From contig CAZEHJ010000006.1 of the NCBI GenBank assembly GCA_964512485.1, positions 1-64,000 of the forward strand: a DNA stretch of 64,000 nt. The letters are read 5' to 3'. Positions 25,930 through 33,968 of the stretch are shown here, piece by piece. Both the position numbers and the translations under genes were made by a program. The first letter of the stretch is position 1. Each line of letters opens with the position of its first letter. Below the pieces are notes generated by a model, which did no database searches, was not told the origin of the DNA, and worked only from the letters and a program-made list of their open reading frames with translations. The DNA comes from CAZEHJ01 sp964512485 (GTDB lineage: Bacteria; Bacteroidota; Rhodothermia; Rhodothermales; UBA10348).

Positions 25930-27312
25930 ATGAATCGACGCCTATCCCTTTTCGTCCTTCTTTTTGCAGTTTCTTGTACGACAGTCATCTCAACCGGGTT
26001 TACGCCGGATGACAAACCCAGGAATGTGGTCTTTTTCATATCGGACGGTTGCGGTCCGGCCAGCTTTGGACTCGCACGTGAATTCCAGCGTGAAAAAGAT
26101 GGAATTCCCAAGCTGGACATAGATCGATATAATCGCGGAAGTGTGATCACTTTTGCCGACAGCAGTCGCGTCACGGATTCGGCGGCGAGTGCGACGGCGT
26201 ACGCGTGTGGCATCAAAACTTACAATGGAGCGATAGGGATGAACTCATATCGTGAAAGTGTAGAAACAGTCCTGGAGAAGGCCGAAAAAGCGGGGTATAA
26301 TACCGGGCTCATCTCGACCGCCAGACTTACGCATGCCACGCCGGCAGCTTTTTCAAGCCATGTCATCGCTCGAGCTATGGAGCACGAAATTGCTGTTCAA
26401 CAGCTCGAACAGGGAATTGAAATCCTGATGGGAGGAGGCCATGCATTTTTCTCATCTCCAGAAGTGGGTGGAAACAGACCCGACAGCCTGGATTTGATCC
26501 AGCGCGCTATTGACAAGGGCTATCACAATGTGACAAATCGAAGTGAGATGATGGCGGCCGATGAATTGCCGATGATCGCGCTTTTCACACCCGGAATGAT
26601 GGCCTATGAGATTGATCGGGATCAAGAAACGGAGCCTTCCATCGCGGAGATGACGGTCAAATCGCTGGAACTGCTGGCGGCATCCGATAAGCCGTTTTTT
26701 ATCATGATTGAGGCGGGTCGAATCGATCATGCCGGGCATGCCAATGATCCCGGAGCTCACATTCATGATGTTCTGGCCTATGACGAAGCATGGCAGGCAG
26801 CTGTGGATTTCGCCAGATCAGATGGAGAAACTTTGGTTGTGGGCACCTCCGATCACGAGACCGGTGGGTTGACTCTGGGAGCAGAGATTTACGGGATGCG
26901 CGGTACAGGCTATCAGTACGATCCGCGCGGATACACCAATGCCTCCTCGTCGATTTCACACTATACCATGAGTTTGCCCTGGGAAAACGGAAAAAGAGTG
27001 TTACCGGGCGTAGGCGAACTGGCAACCGATATGATCGAATTATTCGGTGCAAACGGCGACTCAGCGGTCAAAGAGGCTTATGAATGGGGGGAAATCAAAT
27101 ACTCGCGGGGCGACTCGGTCGCGTTTCCCCAGTTGCATTGGGCGATTTCCAGAGCAGCATCCGCCTCCGCTCGGGTTGGATGGTCAACCACGGGGCATAC
27201 TGCTGTAAACGTTCCGTTGTTCGCATTTGGACCGGGTTCAGAGGCATTCGCCGGCGTAATGGACAATACTGAGATCGGACGGGCTGTTCAAGCAGCAATG
27301 GGGCTGAAGTAG
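25930..27312 (+). CDS. Secreted alkaline phosphatase (PhoA superfamily)
   Basis: 460 aa from an ATG at 25930 that opens a signal sequence (MNRRLSLFVLLFAVSC, possibly a weak lipobox). Metal and catalytic residues of the family are present: FFISDGCGP (Zn/Mg Asp), VTDSAASATAYACG (nucleophile Ser), THATPAAFSSH, MIEAGRIDHAGHAND (Glu, Asp, His), GTSDHETGGL and TTGHTAVNVPLF (His). It should hydrolyse phosphate monoesters in the periplasm or outside the cell. No Pho box or phosphate transporter is nearby. The longer reading from a TTG at 25870 would put extra residues before the signal peptide and is unlikely. Confidence 0.92.
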   Translation: MNRRLSLFVLLFAVSCTTVISTGFTPDDKPRNVVFFISDGCGPASFGLAREFQREKDGIPKLDIDRYNRGSVITFADSSRVTDSAASATAYACGIKTYNGAIGMNSYRESVETVLEKAEKAGYNTGLISTARLTHATPAAFSSHVIARAMEHEIAVQQLEQGIEILMGGGHAFFSSPEVGGNRPDSLDLIQRAIDKGYHNVTNRSEMMAADELPMIALFTPGMMAYEIDRDQETEPSIAEMTVKSLELLAASDKPFFIMIEAGRIDHAGHANDPGAHIHDVLAYDEAWQAAVDFARSDGETLVVGTSDHETGGLTLGAEIYGMRGTGYQYDPRGYTNASSSISHYTMSLPWENGKRVLPGVGELATDMIELFGANGDSAVKEAYEWGEIKYSRGDSVAFPQLHWAISRAASASARVGWSTTGHTAVNVPLFAFGPGSEAFAGVMDNTEIGRAVQAAMGLK

Positions 27313-27400
27313 GGAGCTTGAAATCACCTGCTGAAATGGTTTAGGATCTCCATTTGACGACGATACTGCGGTTAAGTGTGCTTCTTTGTGGAAGCCACAA

Positions 27401-28159
27401 ATGCTATTGAAACCGCAGATGAATCTTCTCAACAAGCATATACTCGCTGCTCTAACGTCTGAAGAAAGGCACGTCCAGAACGCGCTTTCTCATGAGATGC
27501 GTACACCGCTCGCCGTTATCATGGGATATGCGGATGCACTTCAGGAAGAACTTGAGGGAAGCCATAAAGAACTGTTGCAGCCCATCATAGATTCGGCTCA
27601 TCGACTCGAGTCGGTGATTGGCAGTCTTTTGGAATATGAATCGCCCGTCCTCGAACGCAGTCACGAAACCACGACGTATTCTGTGGCCTCGACCGTCAAC
27701 AAGGTCGTAAATCGTTACCGCGAAGAAGCGCGGAAAAAAAGCATCGCCGTTCACGTCGAAATCCGTGGTTCAGACTGGTTGGCGGACTCGCATGAGCATC
27801 TTCTGGACAGATCGGTGTCTCGATTGCTGGAAAACGCCTTGAAGTTTACTGAAACGGGGGAAATCAACGTCGCCATGTCCTCTCGAGCAGATTCGTTCAT
27901 CATTTCACTCGAAGACACGGGAATTGGCCTTAAAGAAGGCGGATCCGACTTGTTTGCCGCGTTTACCCAGGGTTCGACCGGGCTCACAAGAGCGTACGGA
28001 GGTCTGGGGCTGGGCTTGTATCTGGTCAGGAGATCGGCGGAAGCGATGGGCGGAAGCGTCTCCTTGAAAAACCGCACCGAAAATGGCGCTGTCTGCGGTG
28101 CAGTCGCCACCCTGGAAATTGCCAGAAATCTACCTCTGCAGACGAAGCGCGCAGCCTGA
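27401..28159 (+). CDS. Cytoplasmic histidine kinase without sensor domain
   Basis: 252 aa from the ATG at 27401; a TTG at 27386 and an ATG at 27419 are alternatives. It consists only of a HisKA dimerisation/phospho-acceptor domain (H-box LSHEMRTPLAVIMGYAD) and a HATPase domain with N-box RLLENALKF, G1 EDTGIGL, F-box FAAFTQ and G2 GGLGLGLYL. No membrane helix or PAS/GAF domain is present, so the signal must come from a partner. The catalytic residues look intact. No response regulator gene is adjacent. The NarL-type regulator 4 kb away normally pairs with HisKA_3 kinases, so pairing is doubtful. Confidence 0.88.
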   Translation: MLLKPQMNLLNKHILAALTSEERHVQNALSHEMRTPLAVIMGYADALQEELEGSHKELLQPIIDSAHRLESVIGSLLEYESPVLERSHETTTYSVASTVNKVVNRYREEARKKSIAVHVEIRGSDWLADSHEHLLDRSVSRLLENALKFTETGEINVAMSSRADSFIISLEDTGIGLKEGGSDLFAAFTQGSTGLTRAYGGLGLGLYLVRRSAEAMGGSVSLKNRTENGAVCGAVATLEIARNLPLQTKRAA

Positions 28160-28217
28160 TTCGGGAATCACCGTCAGGTTATATGAGTACAGAGTGCAGA
28201 TTGATTGATGCACCTCG

Positions 28218-29963
28218 ATGTCTGCCCTGGAATCCATTTTATCTGAAGGATCTACTCTCGTTGTTACCGATACCGAGACGACAGGAATCCATGCCCGAAG
28301 CAATCGGATTATCGAGATTGCCGCGGAAAAGGTGAGCCCGGGCCTGGAAAGGGAGTATTTCTCAGAGCTCATCAATCCGGGAATATCCATTCCACAGCGA
28401 ATTACGCGAATCACGGGTATCACAACCGCCATGGTGTTTGATAAGCCGTTTGCCGAAGATGTGATGTCGAGATATCGCGAGTTTCTGGAGGACGGGGTAT
28501 TCGTGGCCCACAATATCCGATTCGATGTCTCTTTTGTAAATGCGGAATTCGAACGGGCTGGATTGTCTGAAATGGACAATCGGGGTCTGTGCACGTTGCG
28601 TCTGGCGAGAAGGCTGTTGCCGGGCTTGCGATCAAAAAGTTTGGGTCATCTGGCCAAGTTCTTCCGGATTCCGGCTCAGGGACGTCACCGCGCTGCCAAG
28701 GATGTGGAAATCACGACGCAAGTGTTGGAGCGGCTTTCCCAAATCGCTTGCGACGATCACGGTGTCACGAGCCTGGAAGAATTAGTAGACATGCAGGCCC
28801 GTACGTATGCCAAGGTGAATCCCTTTTCGAAACACGTGGTGGACATTAAGAGGGATACCCTGCCTCGGCTTCCTCGTTGTCCAGGGGTTTACTTCATGAA
28901 GGATGGCCGAGACAAGATCTTATATGTCGGAAAGGCCAAAAACCTGTCTCAACGCGTCTCAAGCTATTTCTCGGCTATAGAAGCGCATCCACCGCGTCTT
29001 CGGCAGTTGATTTCTCGCGTCAGAAAAATCAGTTGGACCGAAGTCGACACTGAACTGCATGCTCTGATCGAGGAAAGTAGGGAAATCAAACGCCTGGACC
29101 CTTCTTTCAATCGAGCCCAGAAGAAGTACATAGCCAGACCATATCTGCGCCTGGATACCGATGATGATTTTCCGCGTCTTACGGTACAGGTCATCGTGCG
29201 GGACGATGGGGCGGAATATTTCGGACCCTTGAGAAGCAGGGGACAGGCGCGAACGCTGGTCGAGATTGTCGAAAAGTATTATCCACTCAGAAACTGCTCT
29301 GCCGCCGAATTCGCCCGCGGGAAGAAGTGCGTTCGCGCCGACATCGGACGATGTGGTGCTCCATGTGAGGGAAAGATGGATTCTTCTTCCTACGCGTCAG
29401 TTGTAGACGAAGTACGTTCCTTTCTTTCCGGTGATGTTGAGGACGTTTGTATGGATATGGAACGGGGGATGTTGGAAGCCTCAGAATCCCATGCTTTTGA
29501 AGAGGCGGCGCGATTGCGCGACTGGATCCAATTCCTTGAGGAGAGACTGATCAAGAATGGAGTTGTGGCGGAAGCCGTGAGCGGACCCGAGCACGTTCAC
29601 TATCTGTCCGGAGAAAATGATAATCCGGCGACGCTGGTCATGGTCTCAGGCGGACGGGTATCGCTTCTCGAGGCCGTTTCGGATGAAGATGATATCGAGG
29701 ATTTGTTCGATTCGGCATTCGAATCTTCCCACGACGAAGACGACTCCATGAATCGCATCCATACAGACGCCCGGAGGGTGCTGGATCATTGGCTATATGC
29801 GAATCGAACTTCCGTAGTGTCGGCTCTGCGCAGGGAAGGCGAAGAAGTCGGACCGTTTGTTTTCCGGACTGTGGCACTCATTGCGATGCACGAACAGGCT
29901 CGCAGAGAATCCACCAGGGACGCGGAGCCGGTGGAGGAAGCCGATTCCTTCGAGAAGCTCTGA
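28218..29963 (+). CDS. DnaQ-like 3'-5' exonuclease fused to UvrC-like GIY-YIG nuclease
   Basis: 581 aa. Residues about 12-175 are a DEDDh exonuclease with VTDTETTG (Asp18, Glu20), HNIRFD (Asp103) and HRAAKD (His157, Asp162). Residues about 218-300 are a GIY-YIG domain like UvrC: CPGVYFMKDG (Tyr225), LYVGKAKNLSQRV (Arg246) and the glutamate of HALIEES (about 285). A UvrC-like Cys motif (CVRADIGRCGAPCEGK) and a UVR-like segment (FEEAARLRDWI) follow. The UvrC C-terminal RNase H-like nuclease and HhH domains are absent. The same domain pairing is known from DnaQ/Cho-type proteins of other phyla, implying a role in excision repair. It stands alone. Confidence 0.9.
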   Translation: MSALESILSEGSTLVVTDTETTGIHARSNRIIEIAAEKVSPGLEREYFSELINPGISIPQRITRITGITTAMVFDKPFAEDVMSRYREFLEDGVFVAHNIRFDVSFVNAEFERAGLSEMDNRGLCTLRLARRLLPGLRSKSLGHLAKFFRIPAQGRHRAAKDVEITTQVLERLSQIACDDHGVTSLEELVDMQARTYAKVNPFSKHVVDIKRDTLPRLPRCPGVYFMKDGRDKILYVGKAKNLSQRVSSYFSAIEAHPPRLRQLISRVRKISWTEVDTELHALIEESREIKRLDPSFNRAQKKYIARPYLRLDTDDDFPRLTVQVIVRDDGAEYFGPLRSRGQARTLVEIVEKYYPLRNCSAAEFARGKKCVRADIGRCGAPCEGKMDSSSYASVVDEVRSFLSGDVEDVCMDMERGMLEASESHAFEEAARLRDWIQFLEERLIKNGVVAEAVSGPEHVHYLSGENDNPATLVMVSGGRVSLLEAVSDEDDIEDLFDSAFESSHDEDDSMNRIHTDARRVLDHWLYANRTSVVSALRREGEEVGPFVFRTVALIAMHEQARRESTRDAEPVEEADSFEKL

Positions 29964-30000
29964 TATCTGAGAGCATTTCGATCAAGCGTCGGCGGTCCGT

Positions 30001-30543
30001 CTAACCGAATAACCATCGCACGACGTAAACGGCCGCAACGAGAGCAACAAAGTCAGCAATTAACCCCGCGGGTACTGCGTGACGTGTCTTCTTGATATTC
30101 ACGGCTCCAAAATAGACGGCGATGACGTAAAAGGTGGTTTCGGTCGATCCGAACATGGTAGCAGCCATTTTTACAAGAATCGAGTCTTCTCCGAATTGCT
30201 GGATCATGTCCAGGACGATGGCGGCTGAGCCAGATCCAGTAAGTGGTCGCATGACCATCATCGGCAGGACTTCAGGAGGGATGGCAAAAAATGAAAAAAC
30301 GGGTCGCAAGCCTTCGATCATGAAGTCCATGGCACCAGAGGCGCGAAACATGCCGATGGCAAAAAGGATGGCTACCAGATAAGGAATGATCGTTACGGCA
30401 ACCTGAAAACCTCCCTTGGCGCCTTCAACAAATTCTTCGTACACCGCTACTTTCTTGATCAGTCCGTAGAGCGGAAATCCTACGATCAGGGCGGGCAAGA
30501 CGAATGCCGAAGCGGTCTCTATTATCATTCGGAGAGTTTCCAT
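30001..30543 (-). CDS. spmB: Nucleoside-recognition (Gate) domain membrane protein, SpmB
   Basis: 180 aa from an ATG at 30543 with a clear SD (GGAGGG at 30550-30555); a TTG at 30549 overlapping the spmA stop is less likely. Several membrane helices with Gate-domain features: FPLYGLIKKVAVYEEFVEGAKGG is the usual SpmB start, then MVMRPLTGSGSAAIV and STETTFYVIAVYFG. In spore formers SpmA/SpmB affect spore core dehydration. In non-sporulating Bacteroidota the pair is common and its function is unknown. It is directly downstream of spmA. Confidence 0.88.
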   Translation of the reverse strand: METLRMIIETASAFVLPALIVGFPLYGLIKKVAVYEEFVEGAKGGFQVAVTIIPYLVAILFAIGMFRASGAMDFMIEGLRPVFSFFAIPPEVLPMMVMRPLTGSGSAAIVLDMIQQFGEDSILVKMAATMFGSTETTFYVIAVYFGAVNIKKTRHAVPAGLIADFVALVAAVYVVRWLFG

Positions 30544-30545
30544 GG

Positions 30546-31511
30546 TCAACCCTCCACGATCGGCGCAGGTGCCGTTTTTCTGAACCGCTTCATCTTCGAA
30601 AGCAGTCGGGCGCTGATGATCGCTACCACGAGGGAAATCGTGGTCACGATTATGATAGCAAAGATCAATTGATTGATCTGCAGACCCATCAATGCGACCA
30701 ATAATACCGGCGGCACAATTTGGACCGAGGCGGTATTCATGGCGAGCAGCATGACCATGGAATCTGTGGCTGTCTCGGAGTCAGAATTGAGCTTCTGCAA
30801 TTCCTCCATCGCTTTGATGCCCAGAGGCGTAGCGGCATTGCCCAGGCCGAGCATATTCGCTGTCAAATTCAGAACGATCATTCCCAGCGCCGGGTGGTCT
30901 CGAGGAATGTCCGGAAAAAGCGGCCTGAGAATGGGTTGAGTAAATCGGACCAGTGTCTGGATGAGGCCGCTTTTTTCGGCAATCTGCAACAGGCCCATCC
31001 ACAAAGCCAACACTCCAATCAGAGCAAGCGCCAGTTGTACGGCCGTTTCGGCCATGCTGAAAGCGGCTTCTGCGATCGCATGCATCTTTACGAACTTGAC
31101 CGGACCAAAACTCACACTTCCTGTCCCGGAAACGGTAGATGTCATGGTCAGCTCACCACGAAGATCATTGTCCCTCGGTGAGGTTTCAGTCCGAAGTGTT
31201 GCCCACGGCTCGGGGACAGAAGCATCTTGTGCGAAACGAAGTTGGGTCCCGGCTTCATTATTGATCAGCACGCCGGCGAATGAAGAGTCCGGATTTGACT
31301 CCACACCGTAGAACGAGCGGAAGTATCTCGGATCAACGTGCACACTTACTTCCTGACGTCGCAGGTCCGGATCTATTCCATCGTTGGCCGTGACACGCAG
31401 TTCGAATTGTTCTCCATTTCGATAGGTGTCATTGGCCAGATCGCGTACATCGTACGCTATGCCAAATACCAGACTGAATATGATCAGTCCGGCCCAAACG
31501 TAATTCAGCAT
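30546..31511 (-). CDS. spmA: Nucleoside-recognition (Gate) domain membrane protein, SpmA, with large insert
   Basis: 321 aa, whereas SpmA of spore formers is about 200 aa. The first helix (NYVWAGLIIFSLVFGIAYD) is followed by an extra hydrophilic beta-rich segment (about residues 30-140; FELRVTANDGIDPDLR, SGTGSVSFGPVKFVK). The SpmA core then resumes: FSMAETAVQLALALIGVLAL, QPILRPLFPDIPRDHPA and the signature NMLGLGNAATPLGIKAMEEL. The insert would face outward if the first helix has the usual orientation. It is coupled to spmB. Confidence 0.88.
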   Translation of the reverse strand: MLNYVWAGLIIFSLVFGIAYDVRDLANDTYRNGEQFELRVTANDGIDPDLRRQEVSVHVDPRYFRSFYGVESNPDSSFAGVLINNEAGTQLRFAQDASVPEPWATLRTETSPRDNDLRGELTMTSTVSGTGSVSFGPVKFVKMHAIAEAAFSMAETAVQLALALIGVLALWMGLLQIAEKSGLIQTLVRFTQPILRPLFPDIPRDHPALGMIVLNLTANMLGLGNAATPLGIKAMEELQKLNSDSETATDSMVMLLAMNTASVQIVPPVLLVALMGLQINQLIFAIIIVTTISLVVAIISARLLSKMKRFRKTAPAPIVEG

Positions 31512-32089
31512 GTGCCTTCTTGTTCGTGGATGCCGGTCGACGTTTCAACTTGTGAATGATACGAAACGGATCCGGCTTTGAGCAGAGAATGAAGCACAGA
31601 TCGCAGCATTGTCAATCTGCGGTAGAACAGCCAGGAAATGATGCGGAATCCAGTTTGGCGGGGAATCGGATAACAACCTTTTATGTGGCGGCGGCTCTGC
31701 CGCCGCCACATAAAGGCTTCCGAAGACCCCGAGATAACTCAGTCGATATGCTCGGAGGAAGTGCGTAGGGGTCGACGGGAAGAGAAGGAATCCAAAGGCG
31801 AATCAAATTCCCTGGCCTCTGAACGTCATCTTTCGCGGTCGATCCTCACTACAATTTTGTCAGCTGTGGAGGCTCAAAAACAGAGGTTTTCTTCGAAAAT
31901 GTCTGTTGCCAATGCCTCGCATGGGTTTTATCGGCTGAAAACGCGTCAGTTATAGCTTTGCGTTGTGAAGATAAGGTGAAGCCAGTCGGGGTTTTTGTCG
32001 GCAAGGACTTAAAAATTGCCGGTTTTGGACGAAAAGAGAAACCAGGGCTTTCGCTCCGATTCCAGATTTACCCGGGTTTCTGTTTTACA
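31512..32089. other. 578-base stretch without a convincing gene
   Basis: Lies between divergent spmA (minus) and the GH18-like gene (plus). Open frames here, such as 31683-31955, are short, low-complexity (Arg/Ser-rich) and cross a palindrome, so I do not call them. The main feature is the perfect hairpin at 31681-31713. Promoters for both flanking genes must lie here. A small RNA is possible but not shown. Confidence 0.5.
31681..31713. repeat. Perfect 15-bp inverted repeat with 3-nt loop
   Basis: TTATGTGGCGGCGGC and its exact reverse complement are separated by TCT, giving a very stable hairpin on either strand. No T run follows on either side, so it is not a standard intrinsic terminator. 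It lies in the gene-free spacer 409 bases upstream of the GH18-like start. Its function is unknown. Confidence 0.85.
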
Positions 32090-33418
32090 ATGGTTCGCAG
32101 CCACATCTCAGTTGTAGTTCTCGTCTCATTCCTGTCGCTCATGGCGGGAAGTTGTGCGAGCGGCAAGCCCACTTCTCAGGTGAGCGCTAAGCAGGAAAAA
32201 TCCACAGGATCCACCGAAGACTCTACCAGTGTCGAATTACCACCTGTAGTGAATCAGCCTCAAGCATTAGACCTGTCGCCGGGGACACATTCCTCACCAG
32301 TCGCCAATCTGTACCCTGTGATAGAATCAATGCTGGCGATGAATTCAGGTACGATGCCAGGATCTTCAGGCCGAGAATTTTCCAAGACACGATCTTCTGA
32401 CACCAAGGTGATTGGCTATTATGCATGGTGGACCCGCGGAGCCTGGATTGACCTCGATCTGAGTCAATACGACAAATTGATCTTCTTCTCCACGACACCC
32501 GGTGCGGACGGCAAAATCGAGTCCAGAAATGGATGGCCTCACGCGTGGGTCAGTCTTAAAGATCGTACTGATAGCCTGGACATTCCCCTTGTTCCGACCC
32601 TCGCACTGTTGGATGCCGAGGTCATAAAGAAACTCTTCCTGTCTGATTCAGCGAGAACCGAGCTCATCTCGACAGCTCTCACACTTATCGAAGAAAGCGG
32701 GGGCGAAGGACTGCATCTGGACATTGAACTGTTTGAGCCCGCGTCGGACAGCCTCAGGAATTTGTTTATGGCCTTTACAGACAGTCTCGCTACAGTAAGC
32801 GCACGTCATTTCCCAAATGCAGAGCTGAGCATTTTTGCTCCAGCTCTTCAGGATGGCAGCCTTTTCGAACTCTCGCGAATCAACCGGTTGTATGATGAGA
32901 TCATGGTTCAGGGGTACGATCTGCACTGGCAGACCGGGCCAACGGCTGGCCCACTTTCGCCATTGAGCGGTTGGGAAGGAGCCAACTGGCATCAGATTGC
33001 AAGGAGATATGAAGCGGCGGGCATTGAGAGAGAGAGGATGGTGATGACCATTCCTTATTACGGATACGAGTGGCCGGTCGAGACAGGGGAGAAGGGATCC
33101 AAGACGAGGGGAGAGGGAAGAATTGTTACCTACGCCAGAGTAGACTCACTCAACATTCCCGACATGCAGGTTGCCGTATCCGATCGCGTCGACCTTCACG
33201 GTGTATTGAGGGACGAGTTGTCCAGAAGCCCATACTATTCGTACAGAGATTCTACCGGATGGTGGCAGGGATGGTTTGAAGATCGAACGAGTCTGGAACA
33301 CAAATATGATTTTGTTCAAGATCGCGAAATGAGAGGAGTCGCAATTTTCCCGATTGGTTATGATGCAGGACTCCTGGACGAAATCATCGTCTCAAAATTT
33401 GGGCGTCGTAACAGGTAA
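32090..33418 (+). CDS. GH18-like (chitinase-fold) secreted glycosidase or binding protein
   Basis: 442 aa from an ATG at 32090 opening a signal sequence (MVRSHISVVVLVSFLSLMAGSC, likely lipoprotein). After a Ser/Thr/Pro-rich linker, the catalytic-type barrel begins at KVIGYYAWWTRG. The region corresponding to the GH18 motif DGxDxDxE reads EGLHLDIE, so the final Asp and catalytic Glu are kept but the first two acids are changed. Later barrel motifs include EIMVQGYDLHW, MVMTIPYYGYEWP and GVAIFPIGYDAG. It probably acts on a beta-linked N-acetylglucosamine-containing glycan or has become a binding protein. A longer frame upstream to 31958 is unlikely. It converges with the epimerase gene. Confidence 0.78.
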   Translation: MVRSHISVVVLVSFLSLMAGSCASGKPTSQVSAKQEKSTGSTEDSTSVELPPVVNQPQALDLSPGTHSSPVANLYPVIESMLAMNSGTMPGSSGREFSKTRSSDTKVIGYYAWWTRGAWIDLDLSQYDKLIFFSTTPGADGKIESRNGWPHAWVSLKDRTDSLDIPLVPTLALLDAEVIKKLFLSDSARTELISTALTLIEESGGEGLHLDIELFEPASDSLRNLFMAFTDSLATVSARHFPNAELSIFAPALQDGSLFELSRINRLYDEIMVQGYDLHWQTGPTAGPLSPLSGWEGANWHQIARRYEAAGIERERMVMTIPYYGYEWPVETGEKGSKTRGEGRIVTYARVDSLNIPDMQVAVSDRVDLHGVLRDELSRSPYYSYRDSTGWWQGWFEDRTSLEHKYDFVQDREMRGVAIFPIGYDAGLLDEIIVSKFGRRNR

Positions 33419-33426
33419 TTCCACAC

Positions 33427-33816
33427 TCAGGAGCAAAACTCCATCAGAACGCCTTCCGTGTCTGAAGGGTGAATGAAGAATATCGTTTTCCCATCAGCTC
33501 CCTTTTTGGGCCGTACTCCCAACACCCGAAGTCCTTTCTCTCTGAATTCTTCAAACGCCCTTTCCGCATCATCCACACTGAAGGCAAGGTGGTGGATTCC
33601 TGGTCCCTTCTTCTCAAGAAATCGGGCGATTGCCGAAGAATCGGAGGTTGATTCCAGCAATTCAATCTTGGTACCTCCGGCATCGTAAAAGTGTGTGATT
33701 ACGCCTTCCGATGTAACCTCCTCAGATTTGTAGGGGCGCGCGCCAAGCAGCGTTTCGAACAGCTGCCTGGAGGCTTGTATGTCTTTTACGGCGATGCCGA
33801 TATGTTCCAGTTTCAC
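33427..33816 (-). CDS. mce: Methylmalonyl-CoA epimerase
   Basis: 129 aa from a GTG at 33816, the normal family start (KLEHIGIAVKDIQASRQLFE) and length; a GTG at 33933 would add 39 residues unlike the family. The VOC fold shows the metal/catalytic pattern: His in EHIGIAVKD, ELLESTSDSSAIARF, GPGIHHLAFSVDD (His) and GVLMEFC (Glu). It interconverts (S)- and (R)-methylmalonyl-CoA, linking propionyl-CoA to succinyl-CoA. The mutase is not in this window. Confidence 0.9.
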   Translation of the reverse strand: MKLEHIGIAVKDIQASRQLFETLLGARPYKSEEVTSEGVITHFYDAGGTKIELLESTSDSSAIARFLEKKGPGIHHLAFSVDDAERAFEEFREKGLRVLGVRPKKGADGKTIFFIHPSDTEGVLMEFCS

Positions 33817-33968
33817 GGGGTTTGGATCTGCTTCGGGAATTCGGTCTGAGAGGAAGCTTCGAATATTGTCCTCGGTCGGCAGATTAGTGATGACGAGGTG
33901 TCCGGTCAACAGTACCTTACGCAGTTCACTCACTTCGTTGATTCAGCGAACCAGGCGCCTGCAGAATC

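Noticed and set aside
31683..31955. Open frame of 90 aa in the gene-free spacer
   Set aside because: It begins inside the perfect hairpin, is Arg/Ser/Glu-rich and has no convincing ribosome-binding site or family match.
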